This document shows, piece after piece, positions 8,303 through 15,078 of a stretch of 15,078 bases of DNA. The stretch lies in the NCBI GenBank assembly GCA_937941745.1, contig CALDGV010000530.1:1-15078 (forward strand). The letters run 5' to 3'. The number at the start of each line of letters is the position of its first letter. Position 1 is the stretch's first letter. Both the position numbers and the translations under genes were made by a program. Under the pieces are notes generated by a model. That model did no database searches. It saw only the letters and a program-made list of their open reading frames with translations, and was not told the DNA's origin. Origin of the DNA: an uncultured Prosthecobacter sp. (lineage in GTDB: Bacteria > Verrucomicrobiota > Verrucomicrobiia > Verrucomicrobiales > Verrucomicrobiaceae).

Positions 8303-11239
8303 TCAGGCTGCCCTGGCGATGGCAGGATCGATGCGTGCCACAGGCAGGTGCTCAATCTTGCCCGAGTAGTAGGCGATGGAGCTCGGCGCGAGTGGCAGAG
8401 GCTCTTCATCTCCCTGCAGGGCCTCCCAGGCACCGTCACCCCGGTAGATCTGGATCGCGCCGCTGGCTGGGTCGAGCGTGGCGAGCCTGATCCAGCGGTT
8501 TTCCAGGAATTCCGTGAGGAGCGGGCTGGCATGAATCACGCGCAGCACCCTCTCCGGCGTGGTTTCGACGATGAAGAGGATGCGCACAGGTTCATGGATT
8601 TCCACGGTCTGAAGCGGCAGGCCGGTGCGGATGTCCCCTTGGTAGCCATTCATCACGCCGACGAGACCAGTGATGTTGTGCGGCAGTTTGGTGCCACAGC
8701 CGTAGCCTTCGTTGTCCACGGTGGAGAAGTAGTACTCGAGGCTGATGCCGCCGCAGACCGGGATCACGGCTCCTAGCACGGCAGCGAGCGCCTTATCCTC
8801 TGCATCCATCGTGGCGTCGTAGCTGATTAGGAAGGCGCGACGGTCAAAGAACAGGCCGCGTGTTGTTTCACGCCGTCCCACCACGGCGACGGCATTCGTG
8901 CAGTGGCCGTATTCTGGCCTTGGCTCCCCGAGGTGCTCAGCCCGCTCCTGCACATGGCGGAGCCCTTCCTCCACGGAGAGTCCATGCCCGGCCAGTTCGA
9001 AACGGCGCGTCCGTTCATGGGCCGAGCGTGCCCGAGCCTTGTCGAGGCTTTCGCGCACATGCGCCAGGTCGGCCTGATGGCTGGCCGGCATGAGGTCTGT
9101 GTCGTAGAGGTCGATGTTGTCGTTGCAGGTGTCGTGGTAGCCGCCGACGAACCAGGTGTCTTCGGGAATGAGGATGCCCTTCTGGCGCAGGCGTTCACGG
9201 ACCGCCGGGCGGTTCGCCATCAGGGCAAAGAGACGTGCGTTTGGCGCTCCTGAGCGTCCGCCGCAGGCTCCGCAGCAGTAGGCGGAGACAAAAGGATTGT
9301 TCAGGCTCGTGCTGCCATGGCCCAGGATGATGACCAGCCGAGCATGGCCGCTGTGCATGCCGGCAGGGCCGAGCACGCTGGCCACGCGGTCTGCCATCTC
9401 CTGCACGCTGAAGCCACGCATCAGGCCGGTGGTAGCATCGCGGGATTCATCGTCATCACGCATGAAGGTCAGCTCAGTGCGTGGTTCGGGCAGGAAGATG
9501 TCATTCAGGCGCCGCATCAGCCGCGCATAGGCCAGCGGCGTGAGGATGCGCAGCGCCATGGGGAACAGGCTCAGAAAGCCCATGAAAGCCGTGCTGAGCG
9601 ATCCGCGCACCAGGGTGCGGGTGGAGATGCTGCTGTTGCGGGCGATCCTGGCCCAGGCCCGGCGCAGGAGCTGGCGCTTGCGATGCACGTCGGATTCCGA
9701 CTGCACGGGTGTCTCTCGCACTTCATGTCCTGGCTTCACCACCACCGGGCAGAGCGAGACCCCTTCGGCGTCGTCAATCCCGGCGTAATCAATGGCACAG
9801 CCAAAAAAGCCGGCGGCACCATAGGTTTCGATGCTTGGATCCACCTCCTCGATGGCGCGCCGGAGCGATTCTTCACGCTCGTCGATGCAGAAGATGGCCT
9901 GGGCGGCCAGCCGGTCGGTGCCCGGGTCGAGCTTTGGCATGGCCACGTGCTTGGCCAGAGGGATGAGGATCTGGCGTTCATGCCTCCGCTCATAGGCCTG
10001 ATGCAGCAGGCGGCGGCGTTCCACTTCATGACACTTCTCCAGCTCCTGGCAGAGCGCCTCAAACTGAGACCTCGGCAGGTCCTTGAGCGTGCTGCTGCTG
10101 AGGCCGAGCAGCTGCGCCGCATCAAAAAGCCTCGCCTGATGGCTGAGTGGATCATGCGGGCGCGCTTTGGCCCGGAGATCACGCCAGGCTTTGGCATCCC
10201 CCAGGATGTCCTCCACGGCCACCACGGTGTAGGTGAGGCGCAGCGCCAGGTATTCCATGAGCGAGCAGCGCACCCGGTCATGCGGAGCCAGTGCAGGGTC
10301 CTTTTCCAAACAATGCACCAGCCCGGCCCAGCCTGGAAGGCCCAGGAGCTCGGCCGCGAAGAAGTCGTCCCATTCCTCCTCGGGAACGCCGAGCCGGGCC
10401 AGCATGGCTGCCACGGTGTCCTCCGCACTGAGGTCGGCGGCCTCCTGAGCCCGCAGCTCGCTGCCGATTTTGGAAAGGTGGGCACGGTAGATCGACACCG
10501 GCTGCGACATGATGCGGCGTGATGCCTTCAGCAGGCCCAGCTCGCGCAGCGGCATCGGCCAGTATGCGATGCCCTGGTCCAGATAAGCGCCGACCAGACG
10601 GATCATCGGAGCATTCACCACACCGTCGAGATCCACATCCCGCACCGCGAAGATGGCATCGCGGGGCCGTGCAGGCTTGGCAGGAGGTGGCGGAGGTTCA
10701 GGCTGGAGGCGCGTAGTGCAGACCTTCCACAGAGCGGCCGGGTTGTCCGAGGCCAGTGCTCGTGCTGCCGTGGCATCGAGATCGCTGCGGAAGGCAGTGA
10801 GAAGATCGCCCTCCTCCACTTCCCAGGCAATGTTGCGGCCATTCACGCGGCGCACGCCCGGGATCAGCAGCGCACGGCGGAGCTGACGGCGGTTCAACCT
10901 GCCTGGAATGATCTCCGCATCCGCTTCAGCGGCGAGAACAGCGTCAATGTCGGCATCCAGGATGCGGCCCCGGCGGCGTTCCGCCTGATACGCCTGTTCG
11001 GAGAGATAGGGCTCCGTCTTGAAAATGCCCGCTGCCTCCACCACGGCGCTGTCGAAGGGCTTGTGCTGGAAGGCGTGAAGCGTGTTGTGATGCACAAAGA
11101 CGCCGATCGGCCCCTGCGCTGGCAGGTAGTGGCTGGCATGTTCCAGAGCATGTTTCAGCCGGTCATGCACCGTCGCTGGGGCATGGCCATGCCCGTGGCC
11201 TTGGCAGCCGCAGGAGTCAGTGTGCGTGTGCGAACTCAT
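8303..11239 (-). CDS. dabA: DabA-like (DUF2309) zinc subunit of the DAB inorganic carbon system
   Basis: A 978-residue DUF2309 protein, the cytoplasmic subunit that hydrates CO2 to bicarbonate when coupled to DabB. The beta-carbonic-anhydrase-like zinc site is intact: C451 and D453 in FCIDEREES, H641 in ILGHGSTSLNNPF, and C656 in YCCGACGG. These correspond to C351, D353, H524 and C539 described for Halothiobacillus DabA2. The family hallmark VHHNTLHAFQHKPF is at residues 49-62, and EYYFSTVDNEGYGCGTKLPHN (split here after EYYFSTVDNE) is near 835-854. The protein is roughly 100 residues longer before the active site than the Halothiobacillus one. Its first 20 residues are unusually His/Cys-rich (SSHTHTDSCGCQGHGHGHA). 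A Pro-rich linker (181-192) separates an N-terminal module from the rest. Start ATG 11239 has no Shine-Dalgarno sequence. It is the first gene of a minus-strand operon followed by dabB and a NuoM-like gene, and a composite inverted-repeat element lies 50 bp upstream. Confidence 0.93.
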   Translation of the reverse strand: MSSHTHTDSCGCQGHGHGHAPATVHDRLKHALEHASHYLPAQGPIGVFVHHNTLHAFQHKPFDSAVVEAAGIFKTEPYLSEQAYQAERRRGRILDADIDAVLAAEADAEIIPGRLNRRQLRRALLIPGVRRVNGRNIAWEVEEGDLLTAFRSDLDATAARALASDNPAALWKVCTTRLQPEPPPPPAKPARPRDAIFAVRDVDLDGVVNAPMIRLVGAYLDQGIAYWPMPLRELGLLKASRRIMSQPVSIYRAHLSKIGSELRAQEAADLSAEDTVAAMLARLGVPEEEWDDFFAAELLGLPGWAGLVHCLEKDPALAPHDRVRCSLMEYLALRLTYTVVAVEDILGDAKAWRDLRAKARPHDPLSHQARLFDAAQLLGLSSSTLKDLPRSQFEALCQELEKCHEVERRRLLHQAYERRHERQILIPLAKHVAMPKLDPGTDRLAAQAIFCIDEREESLRRAIEEVDPSIETYGAAGFFGCAIDYAGIDDAEGVSLCPVVVKPGHEVRETPVQSESDVHRKRQLLRRAWARIARNSSISTRTLVRGSLSTAFMGFLSLFPMALRILTPLAYARLMRRLNDIFLPEPRTELTFMRDDDESRDATTGLMRGFSVQEMADRVASVLGPAGMHSGHARLVIILGHGSTSLNNPFVSAYCCGACGGRSGAPNARLFALMANRPAVRERLRQKGILIPEDTWFVGGYHDTCNDNIDLYDTDLMPASHQADLAHVRESLDKARARSAHERTRRFELAGHGLSVEEGLRHVQERAEHLGEPRPEYGHCTNAVAVVGRRETTRGLFFDRRAFLISYDATMDAEDKALAAVLGAVIPVCGGISLEYYFSTVDNEGYGCGTKLPHNITGLVGVMNGYQGDIRTGLPLQTVEIHEPVRILFIVETTPERVLRVIHASPLLTEFLENRWIRLATLDPASGAIQIYRGDGAWEALQGDEEPLPLAPSSIAYYSGKIEHLPVARIDPAIARAA

Positions 11240-11280
11240 AGGTCATTTCTTGGACTGGGCCGAATTAACTCAGACCACGC

Positions 11281-11337
11281 TGAGAATGCCATCCCCTTGG
11301 TAAGGGGTATTGTCTTCCCCCTGGCAGGGGGAAGGCC
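11281..11337 (-). promoter_or_regulatory. Composite double inverted-repeat element upstream of dabA
   Basis: Read in the dabA direction, the element is CTTCCCCC, 4 nt, AGGGGG, 6 nt, ATACCC, 8 nt, GGGGATG, then GCATTCT. The first half is a perfect 9-bp inverted repeat (11314-11322 against 11326-11334, 3-nt spacer). The second is a 6-bp one (11293-11298 against 11302-11307, 3-nt spacer). Neither has a T-run, and the site lies between divergent genes, so it is not a terminator. The GGGGATG end is 50 bp before the dabA start. A near copy in the same relative orientation precedes sulP. It could be a pair of operators or tandem hairpins in an mRNA leader; the sequence alone does not decide. Confidence 0.6.
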
Positions 11338-11513
11338 AGGCGGCGGTGTGAAAAACGCAAACCTAGGCCATCATGGCCCACAAAAAGGCCTGAGGCAAAA
11401 GATCGCAGAAACTTCGTTTTTCGGGTGGGTTTCGTGGCACGCTGGAGAGCTTGGAAGAGGTGCGGACGGGACGCATTTGGGCATCAGCGCCTCACCCGCA
11501 ACCACGTCTGATT

Positions 11514-11530
11514 TTACCCTTCCGAGGGGA
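11514..11530 (+). promoter_or_regulatory. Possible half copy of the composite element upstream of the porin
   Basis: TTACCC, 6 nt (TTCCGA), GGGGA on the plus strand resembles the gene-proximal half of the elements before dabA and sulP. It is again in the sense direction of the downstream gene, 93 bp before ATG 11624. The C-run/G-run first half is absent here, so this match could be chance in a GC-rich region. Confidence 0.3.
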
Positions 11531-11623
11531 CAGATTTTCAACAGGGGGTCTGCGATTTGTGGACCAGCACGTGCCCGCAGACCTCCAAACTGGAGCGCTG
11601 GGGCGTGCAGACAACCACCCCCC

Positions 11624-13096
11624 ATGAAAGCACCACCCATCCATACGAAAACCATGCCCTCGCTCCGCCTCGTGCTGGCTGCGGCGGCCCTGATGATCCC
11701 GGCCTCGGGCGCCCTGGCAGGCGTTCAAGCACCAGCGGAGGCCAGCATCTCGCAGTCCGCCGGATTCGGCGAAACCAATTTTTACGACGGCAGGCCTTCG
11801 CTGGACCGCTTTGCGGTTCTCGATGACCGGCTGGTGTTCGACCTCCACTTCAACACCCGTTTTGAAGGGCGGGAAAACAACAACGACTTCAACAGTGCGG
11901 TGAACGGCCCCACGGACGCCACCTGGCTGCTCACCCGTGCAAGACTCGGCCTGCTTTTCCATGCCACCGACTGGCTGAAGTTTTATGTTCAGGGGCAGGA
12001 CATTCGTGAGCTGGGCGGCAGCCGCCCGAACAATGTCGGCGTGCTCGGTGCGGATGGCGACGATGTCTTTGACCTGCTCCAGGCCTGGGCCGCCCTCGGG
12101 GATGAAAACCACGGCCTCAGCCTGCGCGCCGGACGGCAGGCCTTCAACTACGCCAACCAGCGCCTGCTCGGAAACCCGCAGTGGAAGAACTCTACGAATG
12201 CCTGGGATGCGCTGCGCCTGCATTATGCGGGAGACACCTGGTTCCTCGACCTCTTCACCGGCAGTCCGGTGACCTTCCTGAACGACCAGTGGAACAAGTC
12301 GAACTACTTCAACACGCATGAGTCACGGAATGCCATCGTGAGCGGGGCCTACTTCTCCTCCAGCAGCCTGATCCCCTGGCAGAGCGCCACCGATTTCTAT
12401 GTCCTGAACCAGGACTCCAACAAGGACGCCTCCGTTCCCGGTGCTCCCCTGGGCGCCCTGGGGCACACGAACTTCTGGACCCTCGGCACGATGTGGAAGG
12501 GTGATCCGGCCAAGCTCAACCACTGGGACTACGATTTCGAAATGGCGGCACAGTTTGGCCGCGTGGCCGGACTGGATCATCGCGCCTTCGCCGGCCACTG
12601 GGGCCTGGGCTACAACTTCCAGGATGCCTGGAAGCCCCGTCTTGGCTTCCAATACAACTTCGCCACCGGTGATGGCAACAGCAAGGACGGCCGCAGCACC
12701 ACCTATCAGAACCTGTTCCCCGGCAACCATGCCCTGTTTGGCTTCATGGACACCACGGCCTGGATGAACATGCACAATCCCCAGCTGAACTTCTCCATCC
12801 AGCCCACGGCGAAGCTCAAGCTCACCCTGGACGCGATGGCCTTCTGGAACGCCACCAGTGGCGATGCCTGGTATGGAGCCAACACCACGACATCCGTGCG
12901 CCCGGTGAATGCCCAGAACCGCACCGCCAGCACCTACCGCGGGGCGGAGTTCGATGTGAACGCCTGGTACAAGCTCAACAAGAACCTCTCCCTCCAGGCA
13001 GGCTATGCCTTCTTCCTGGCGGGCAGCTACCTGGCTCAGACCGGTGCCAGTGACAATGCCCACTTCGGTTACGCCCAGATGAGCTTCCACTTCTGA
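11624..13096 (+). CDS. Alginate-export-family outer-membrane beta-barrel (porin-like)
   Basis: A 490-residue protein with a cleavable signal peptide: basic start, hydrophobic core LVLAAAALMIPASGALA, likely cut after residue 32. The mature part alternates polar and aromatic/hydrophobic residues as outer-membrane beta-strands do, and ends in MSFHF with a terminal phenylalanine, the usual barrel-assembly signal. Features of the alginate-export (AlgE-like) family include FNTRFEGREN (76-85), LLTRARLGLLF (102-112), LRAGRQAFNYANQRLLG (167-183) and the late LFPGNHALFGFMD segment (364-376). In this family barrels pass anionic polysaccharides or small anions; the actual substrate is unknown. Here it lies between the dab operon and sulP, and no alginate biosynthesis gene is visible, so a role in bicarbonate or another anion entry is possible but unproven. 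ATG 11624 was chosen; ATG 11654 (residue 11) would also leave a good signal peptide. The gene runs 77 bp ahead of sulP. Confidence 0.85.
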   Translation: MKAPPIHTKTMPSLRLVLAAAALMIPASGALAGVQAPAEASISQSAGFGETNFYDGRPSLDRFAVLDDRLVFDLHFNTRFEGRENNNDFNSAVNGPTDATWLLTRARLGLLFHATDWLKFYVQGQDIRELGGSRPNNVGVLGADGDDVFDLLQAWAALGDENHGLSLRAGRQAFNYANQRLLGNPQWKNSTNAWDALRLHYAGDTWFLDLFTGSPVTFLNDQWNKSNYFNTHESRNAIVSGAYFSSSSLIPWQSATDFYVLNQDSNKDASVPGAPLGALGHTNFWTLGTMWKGDPAKLNHWDYDFEMAAQFGRVAGLDHRAFAGHWGLGYNFQDAWKPRLGFQYNFATGDGNSKDGRSTTYQNLFPGNHALFGFMDTTAWMNMHNPQLNFSIQPTAKLKLTLDAMAFWNATSGDAWYGANTTTSVRPVNAQNRTASTYRGAEFDVNAWYKLNKNLSLQAGYAFFLAGSYLAQTGASDNAHFGYAQMSFHF

Positions 13097-13102
13097 CCTC
13101 GA

Positions 13103-13156
13103 GGACTTCCCCCCCGGACAGGGGGCACTATACCCTGCCGGGGGGATGTCTTTCTG
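13103..13156 (+). promoter_or_regulatory. Composite double inverted-repeat element upstream of sulP
   Basis: In the sulP direction the site reads CTTCCCCC (13106-13113), 6 nt, AGGGGG (13120-13125), 4 nt, ATACCC (13130-13135), 6 nt, GGGGATG (13142-13148), then TCTTTCT. The order, the sense orientation and the 24-bp spacing from the CTTCCCCC start to the ATACCC start are identical to the element before dabA. The inner spacers differ. It begins 6 bp after the porin stop codon and ends 25 bp before ATG 13174, or 61 bp before ATG 13210. A terminator role for the porin is less likely because there is no T-run. Confidence 0.6.
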
Positions 13157-13173
13157 GCGCTAAAAATGCGTGA

Positions 13174-14838
13174 ATGCTGCTGTCAGTTCAAACTTCACCC
13201 GCCCCCTCCATGTCACAACCCGCTGCTACTGTCTTTGCTGATGGCCCCAAGCCCGTCGGTAATCTTGCCGGTTTCACGAAGCATCTGAAGCACGACATCC
13301 TGTCCGGCTTTCTGGTCTTCCTCATCGCCCTGCCACTCTGTCTGGGCATTGCCAAGGCCAGCGGCTGCCCCGCCATCGCCGGCATCTTCACGGCTGTGAT
13401 CGGCGGCATGCTCACGCCGTTCCTGAGCAATTCCGAACTGACCATCAAAGGTCCCGCCGCAGGCATGATTGCCATCGTGCTGGGCACCGTGAACGACCTC
13501 GGGTATGAAAAGGCCCTCGCTGTCGGCATGGTCTCCGGCATCATCCAGATCCTTTTCGGCGCCTTCAAGCTGGGGACGCTGGGCGAGTTCTTTCCTGTGG
13601 CTGCCGTGCACGGCATGCTGGCCGCCATCGGCGTGATCATCATCTCCAAGCAGATTCACGTGGCCCTCGGCGTGGCAGCCCATGCCAAGGAGCCGCTGGA
13701 GCTGCTGGCGGAGATCCCGGAGAGCATTGCGCACATGAATCCCGAGATCGCCCTCATTGGCGGCATCGCCCTGCTGCTGCTCTTCGGGCGCCTTTTCATC
13801 CGGAACAAGCTGGTGCAGGCCATCCCTGGGCCGCTGATCGTGCTGCTGGTGGCCGTGCCGCTCTCCTTCTACTTCGACATCGGACATCAGCACATGTACC
13901 AGTTCCACGGCCACTCCTACGAAGTCGGTCCTGACAAGCTTGTCAGCCTGCCGCTGAACATCCTCGATGGCATCAAGTTCCCCGACTTCTCGGCCATCAC
14001 CTCCGCCACGAGCCTCAAGTGGATCGTCATGTTCTGCCTTGTCGGCAGCCTTGAGTCCATGCTCAGCGCCAAGGCCGTGGACCTCCTGGACCCCTGGCAG
14101 CGCCGCACCAACCTGAACCGCGACTTGCTTGCCGTCGGCGTGGCCAACACCCTCGTCGCCTCCATCGGCGGACTGCCGATGATCTCCGAGATCGTGCGCT
14201 CCAGCGCCAACCGCAACAATGGCGCCCGCACCCGCTGGGCAAACTTCTGGCACGGCACCTTCCTGCTGGTGCTCGTGGCCAGCATCCCTGCGCTGCTGAA
14301 CCACATTCCCCTCGCTGCGCTCGCCGGCATGCTGGTCTTCACCGGCTACAACCTGGCCTCTCCGAAGGAATTCCGTCACATGCTCCATGTCGGCAAGGGG
14401 CAGCTCGTCGTCTTCCTGGTCACGATGATCGCCACCCTGGCCACGGACCTGCTCCTGGGCATCGCGATCGGCATTCTGGTGAAGCTCATCATGCATCTCA
14501 TGGCGGGAACCTCCTTTGGGAACCTCTTCACCCCTCATGCCGTGCTGCATCACGACGAAGAGGCCGGCCATCCTGTGCTGCGCATCGAGAAGTCCGTGGT
14601 CTTCAGCAACTGGCTGCCGCTGCGCAAGCGCCTGCTCATGCTCAGCGAGCACTCCGTCGTGAAGGTGGACCTCTCCCGCACACGCCTGGTGGACCACACC
14701 GTCATGAAAAAGCTCGAGGAAATGGCGCAGGACTGGAAGCTCGAGAACCGCGAACTCATCATCGAAGGCCTGGAGGACCACCTTCCCGTGTCCGACCATC
14801 CCCAGGCGGCCCGTGTTTACCCTCAGCAGCTCGCCTGA
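13174..14838 (+). CDS. SulP-family inorganic anion transporter, candidate bicarbonate carrier
   Basis: A 554-residue polytopic membrane protein of the SulP/SLC26 family. The first helix pair carries [20 protein letters not shown] (split here at 20 residues), spanning about residues 50-69. GPAAGM (93-98) is the substrate-site half helix. The signature [20 protein letters not shown] (332-351, read as [10 protein letters not shown] then VRSSAN) matches the branch often found beside or fused to carbonic anhydrases. The C-terminal part (about 465-540) is a short STAS-like domain with [20 protein letters not shown] (495-514). A soluble loop (236-252) is His-rich: [14 protein letters not shown]. SulP members carry sulfate, bicarbonate or other anions with sodium or protons; sequence cannot fix the substrate, but the neighbouring dab operon and the shared upstream element favour bicarbonate. 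The start is ATG 13174 or ATG 13210 (MSQPAAT); the second removes 12 non-conserved residues and leaves a longer leader after the upstream element. No Shine-Dalgarno sequence supports either. Confidence 0.88.
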   Translation: MLLSVQTSPAPSMSQPAATVFADGPKPVGNLAGFTKHLKHDILSGFLVFLIALPLCLGIAKASGCPAIAGIFTAVIGGMLTPFLSNSELTIKGPAAGMIAIVLGTVNDLGYEKALAVGMVSGIIQILFGAFKLGTLGEFFPVAAVHGMLAAIGVIIISKQIHVALGVAAHAKEPLELLAEIPESIAHMNPEIALIGGIALLLLFGRLFIRNKLVQAIPGPLIVLLVAVPLSFYFDIGHQHMYQFHGHSYEVGPDKLVSLPLNILDGIKFPDFSAITSATSLKWIVMFCLVGSLESMLSAKAVDLLDPWQRRTNLNRDLLAVGVANTLVASIGGLPMISEIVRSSANRNNGARTRWANFWHGTFLLVLVASIPALLNHIPLAALAGMLVFTGYNLASPKEFRHMLHVGKGQLVVFLVTMIATLATDLLLGIAIGILVKLIMHLMAGTSFGNLFTPHAVLHHDEEAGHPVLRIEKSVVFSNWLPLRKRLLMLSEHSVVKVDLSRTRLVDHTVMKKLEEMAQDWKLENRELIIEGLEDHLPVSDHPQAARVYPQQLA

Positions 14839-14863
14839 TACCCCAACCCCAACCTGACAGCCT

Positions 14864-14899
14864 CCGGGCGCAGGCTTCTCTGTCTGCGCCCGGTTTTTT
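14864..14899 (+). terminator. Rho-independent terminator after sulP
   Basis: A perfect 10-bp stem (CCGGGCGCAG at 14864-14873 against CTGCGCCCGG at 14884-14893) with a 10-nt loop is followed by six T residues (14894-14899). It lies 25 bp after the sulP stop and ends that transcription unit. The following 105 bp up to 15004 show no gene and no clear promoter. Confidence 0.92.
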
Positions 14900-15004
14900 C
14901 GTCAGGAGTGGTGTGGGTTTCCAAAGGGCTTGAAGCCGTCCGAAACAGGTGCCCTGGAAGCGGCGTCTTGGTTTCCCCCCAACCAGCCCCGACCTCCCCC
15001 CTCC

Positions 15005-15078
15005 GTGACACGGTTTCTCCTCTCCCTCGCCGCCCTTTGCCTCGCCCTCAGCACCCCCAGGGCCGCCCAGCATGCCGA
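15005..15078 (+). CDS. Start of an exported protein, truncated by the window edge
   Basis: A GTG at 15005 opens a frame that stays open to the last base and reads as a textbook signal peptide: TRF, then a hydrophobic core LLSLAALCLALS, then a small-residue region TPRAAQHA where cleavage is likely. Only 24 codons are visible, so no function can be given. It follows the sulP terminator by about 100 bp and so should be a separate transcription unit. The start codon is GTG with no Shine-Dalgarno sequence, which fits the window's other genes but weakens the call. Confidence 0.5.
   Translation, partial: MTRFLLSLAALCLALSTPRAAQHA

Larger units (their letters stand above)
11240..11623. other. Divergent intergenic control region between dabA and the porin gene
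   Basis: These 384 bp hold no convincing gene. The plus-strand frame is open from inside dabA through to the porin, but the translated upstream part has no protein-like character. The region contains the composite element next to dabA (11281-11337) and a weaker half copy nearer the porin (11514-11530). It must carry promoters for both directions, yet I see no clear sigma-70 or sigma-54 box. A possible AT-rich -10-like patch for dabA (TTAATT around 11264-11269) is weak. Confidence 0.6.

Noticed and set aside
8278..8532. Possible N-terminal extension of dabB to 8532
   Set aside because: It overlaps the dabA 3' end and encodes Arg/Ser/Pro-rich sequence unlike a membrane protein. ATG 8277 gives a normal DabB N-terminus.
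9317..10522. 401-residue plus-strand open frame opposite dabA
   Set aside because: Antisense shadow of DUF2309, whose catalytic motifs are intact on the minus strand.
11433..11452. Sigma-54-like box (TGGCACG) upstream of the porin
   Set aside because: The TGGCACG part is present, but no TTGC lies at the required distance; the nearest TTG is several bases too far.
11063..11623. Possible 5' extension of the porin frame back into dabA
   Set aside because: The frame is open but overlaps dabA and the control region, and it would bury the clear signal peptide that begins at 11624.
13103..13148. Hairpins after the porin as a transcription terminator
   Set aside because: No T-run follows either hairpin, and a near copy lies between divergent genes where no terminator is needed.
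13213..14799. 528-residue minus-strand open frame opposite sulP
   Set aside because: Composition (Gly, Asp, Glu, His, Gln) is the mirror of a hydrophobic transporter read in reverse. SulP on the plus strand is unambiguous.

Overview
The window looks like a chromosomal segment of a free-living Verrucomicrobiota bacterium, probably close to Prosthecobacter/Verrucomicrobium. The reasons are the giant PVC-type membrane dehydrogenase/haem-binding CxxCH protein, the GldG-like ABC auxiliary protein followed by a DUF4340 protein, a GC-rich composition and almost no Shine-Dalgarno sequences ahead of the starts. The taxon is inferred from gene content, not from a marker gene. No tRNA, rRNA, CRISPR array, insertion sequence or phage gene was seen.

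Layout. (1) Positions 1-2025, plus strand: the 3' end of a GldG-like ABC-transporter auxiliary protein, a DUF4340 protein, and a strong intrinsic terminator. (2) Positions 2116-5484, plus strand: one very large exported haem protein with a beta-propeller-type dehydrogenase domain, a helical/HEAT-like middle, a beta-sandwich-like stretch and a C-terminal c-type cytochrome domain. (3) Positions 5481-11239, minus strand: a compact three-gene operon read as dabA (DUF2309, 978 aa), dabB (NuoL-like, 459 aa) and a second, divergent NuoM/NuoN-like membrane protein. Its last stop codon overlaps the stop codon of the convergent haem gene. (4) Positions 11240-11623: a 384-bp divergent control region. (5) Positions 11624-13096, plus strand: an alginate-export-family outer-membrane beta-barrel. 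(6) Positions 13174-14838, plus strand: a SulP anion transporter with a short STAS-like tail, closed by a strong terminator. (7) Positions 15005-15078: the start of another exported protein, cut by the window edge.

How the genes may work together. DabA/DabB form an energy-coupled CO2-hydrating machine that accumulates bicarbonate in the cytoplasm. SulP proteins include bicarbonate transporters, and the beta-barrel could be the outer-membrane route. Regions 3-6 may therefore be an inorganic-carbon supply locus, probably for anaplerotic carboxylation because no RuBisCO or carboxysome gene is present here.

The strongest unexplained signal is a composite C/G-rich element of about 50 bp made of two inverted repeats. 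It is found upstream of dabA and again upstream of sulP, in the same orientation relative to the gene in each case. A weaker half copy lies upstream of the porin. This suggests a shared regulator or a shared structured leader for the whole locus.
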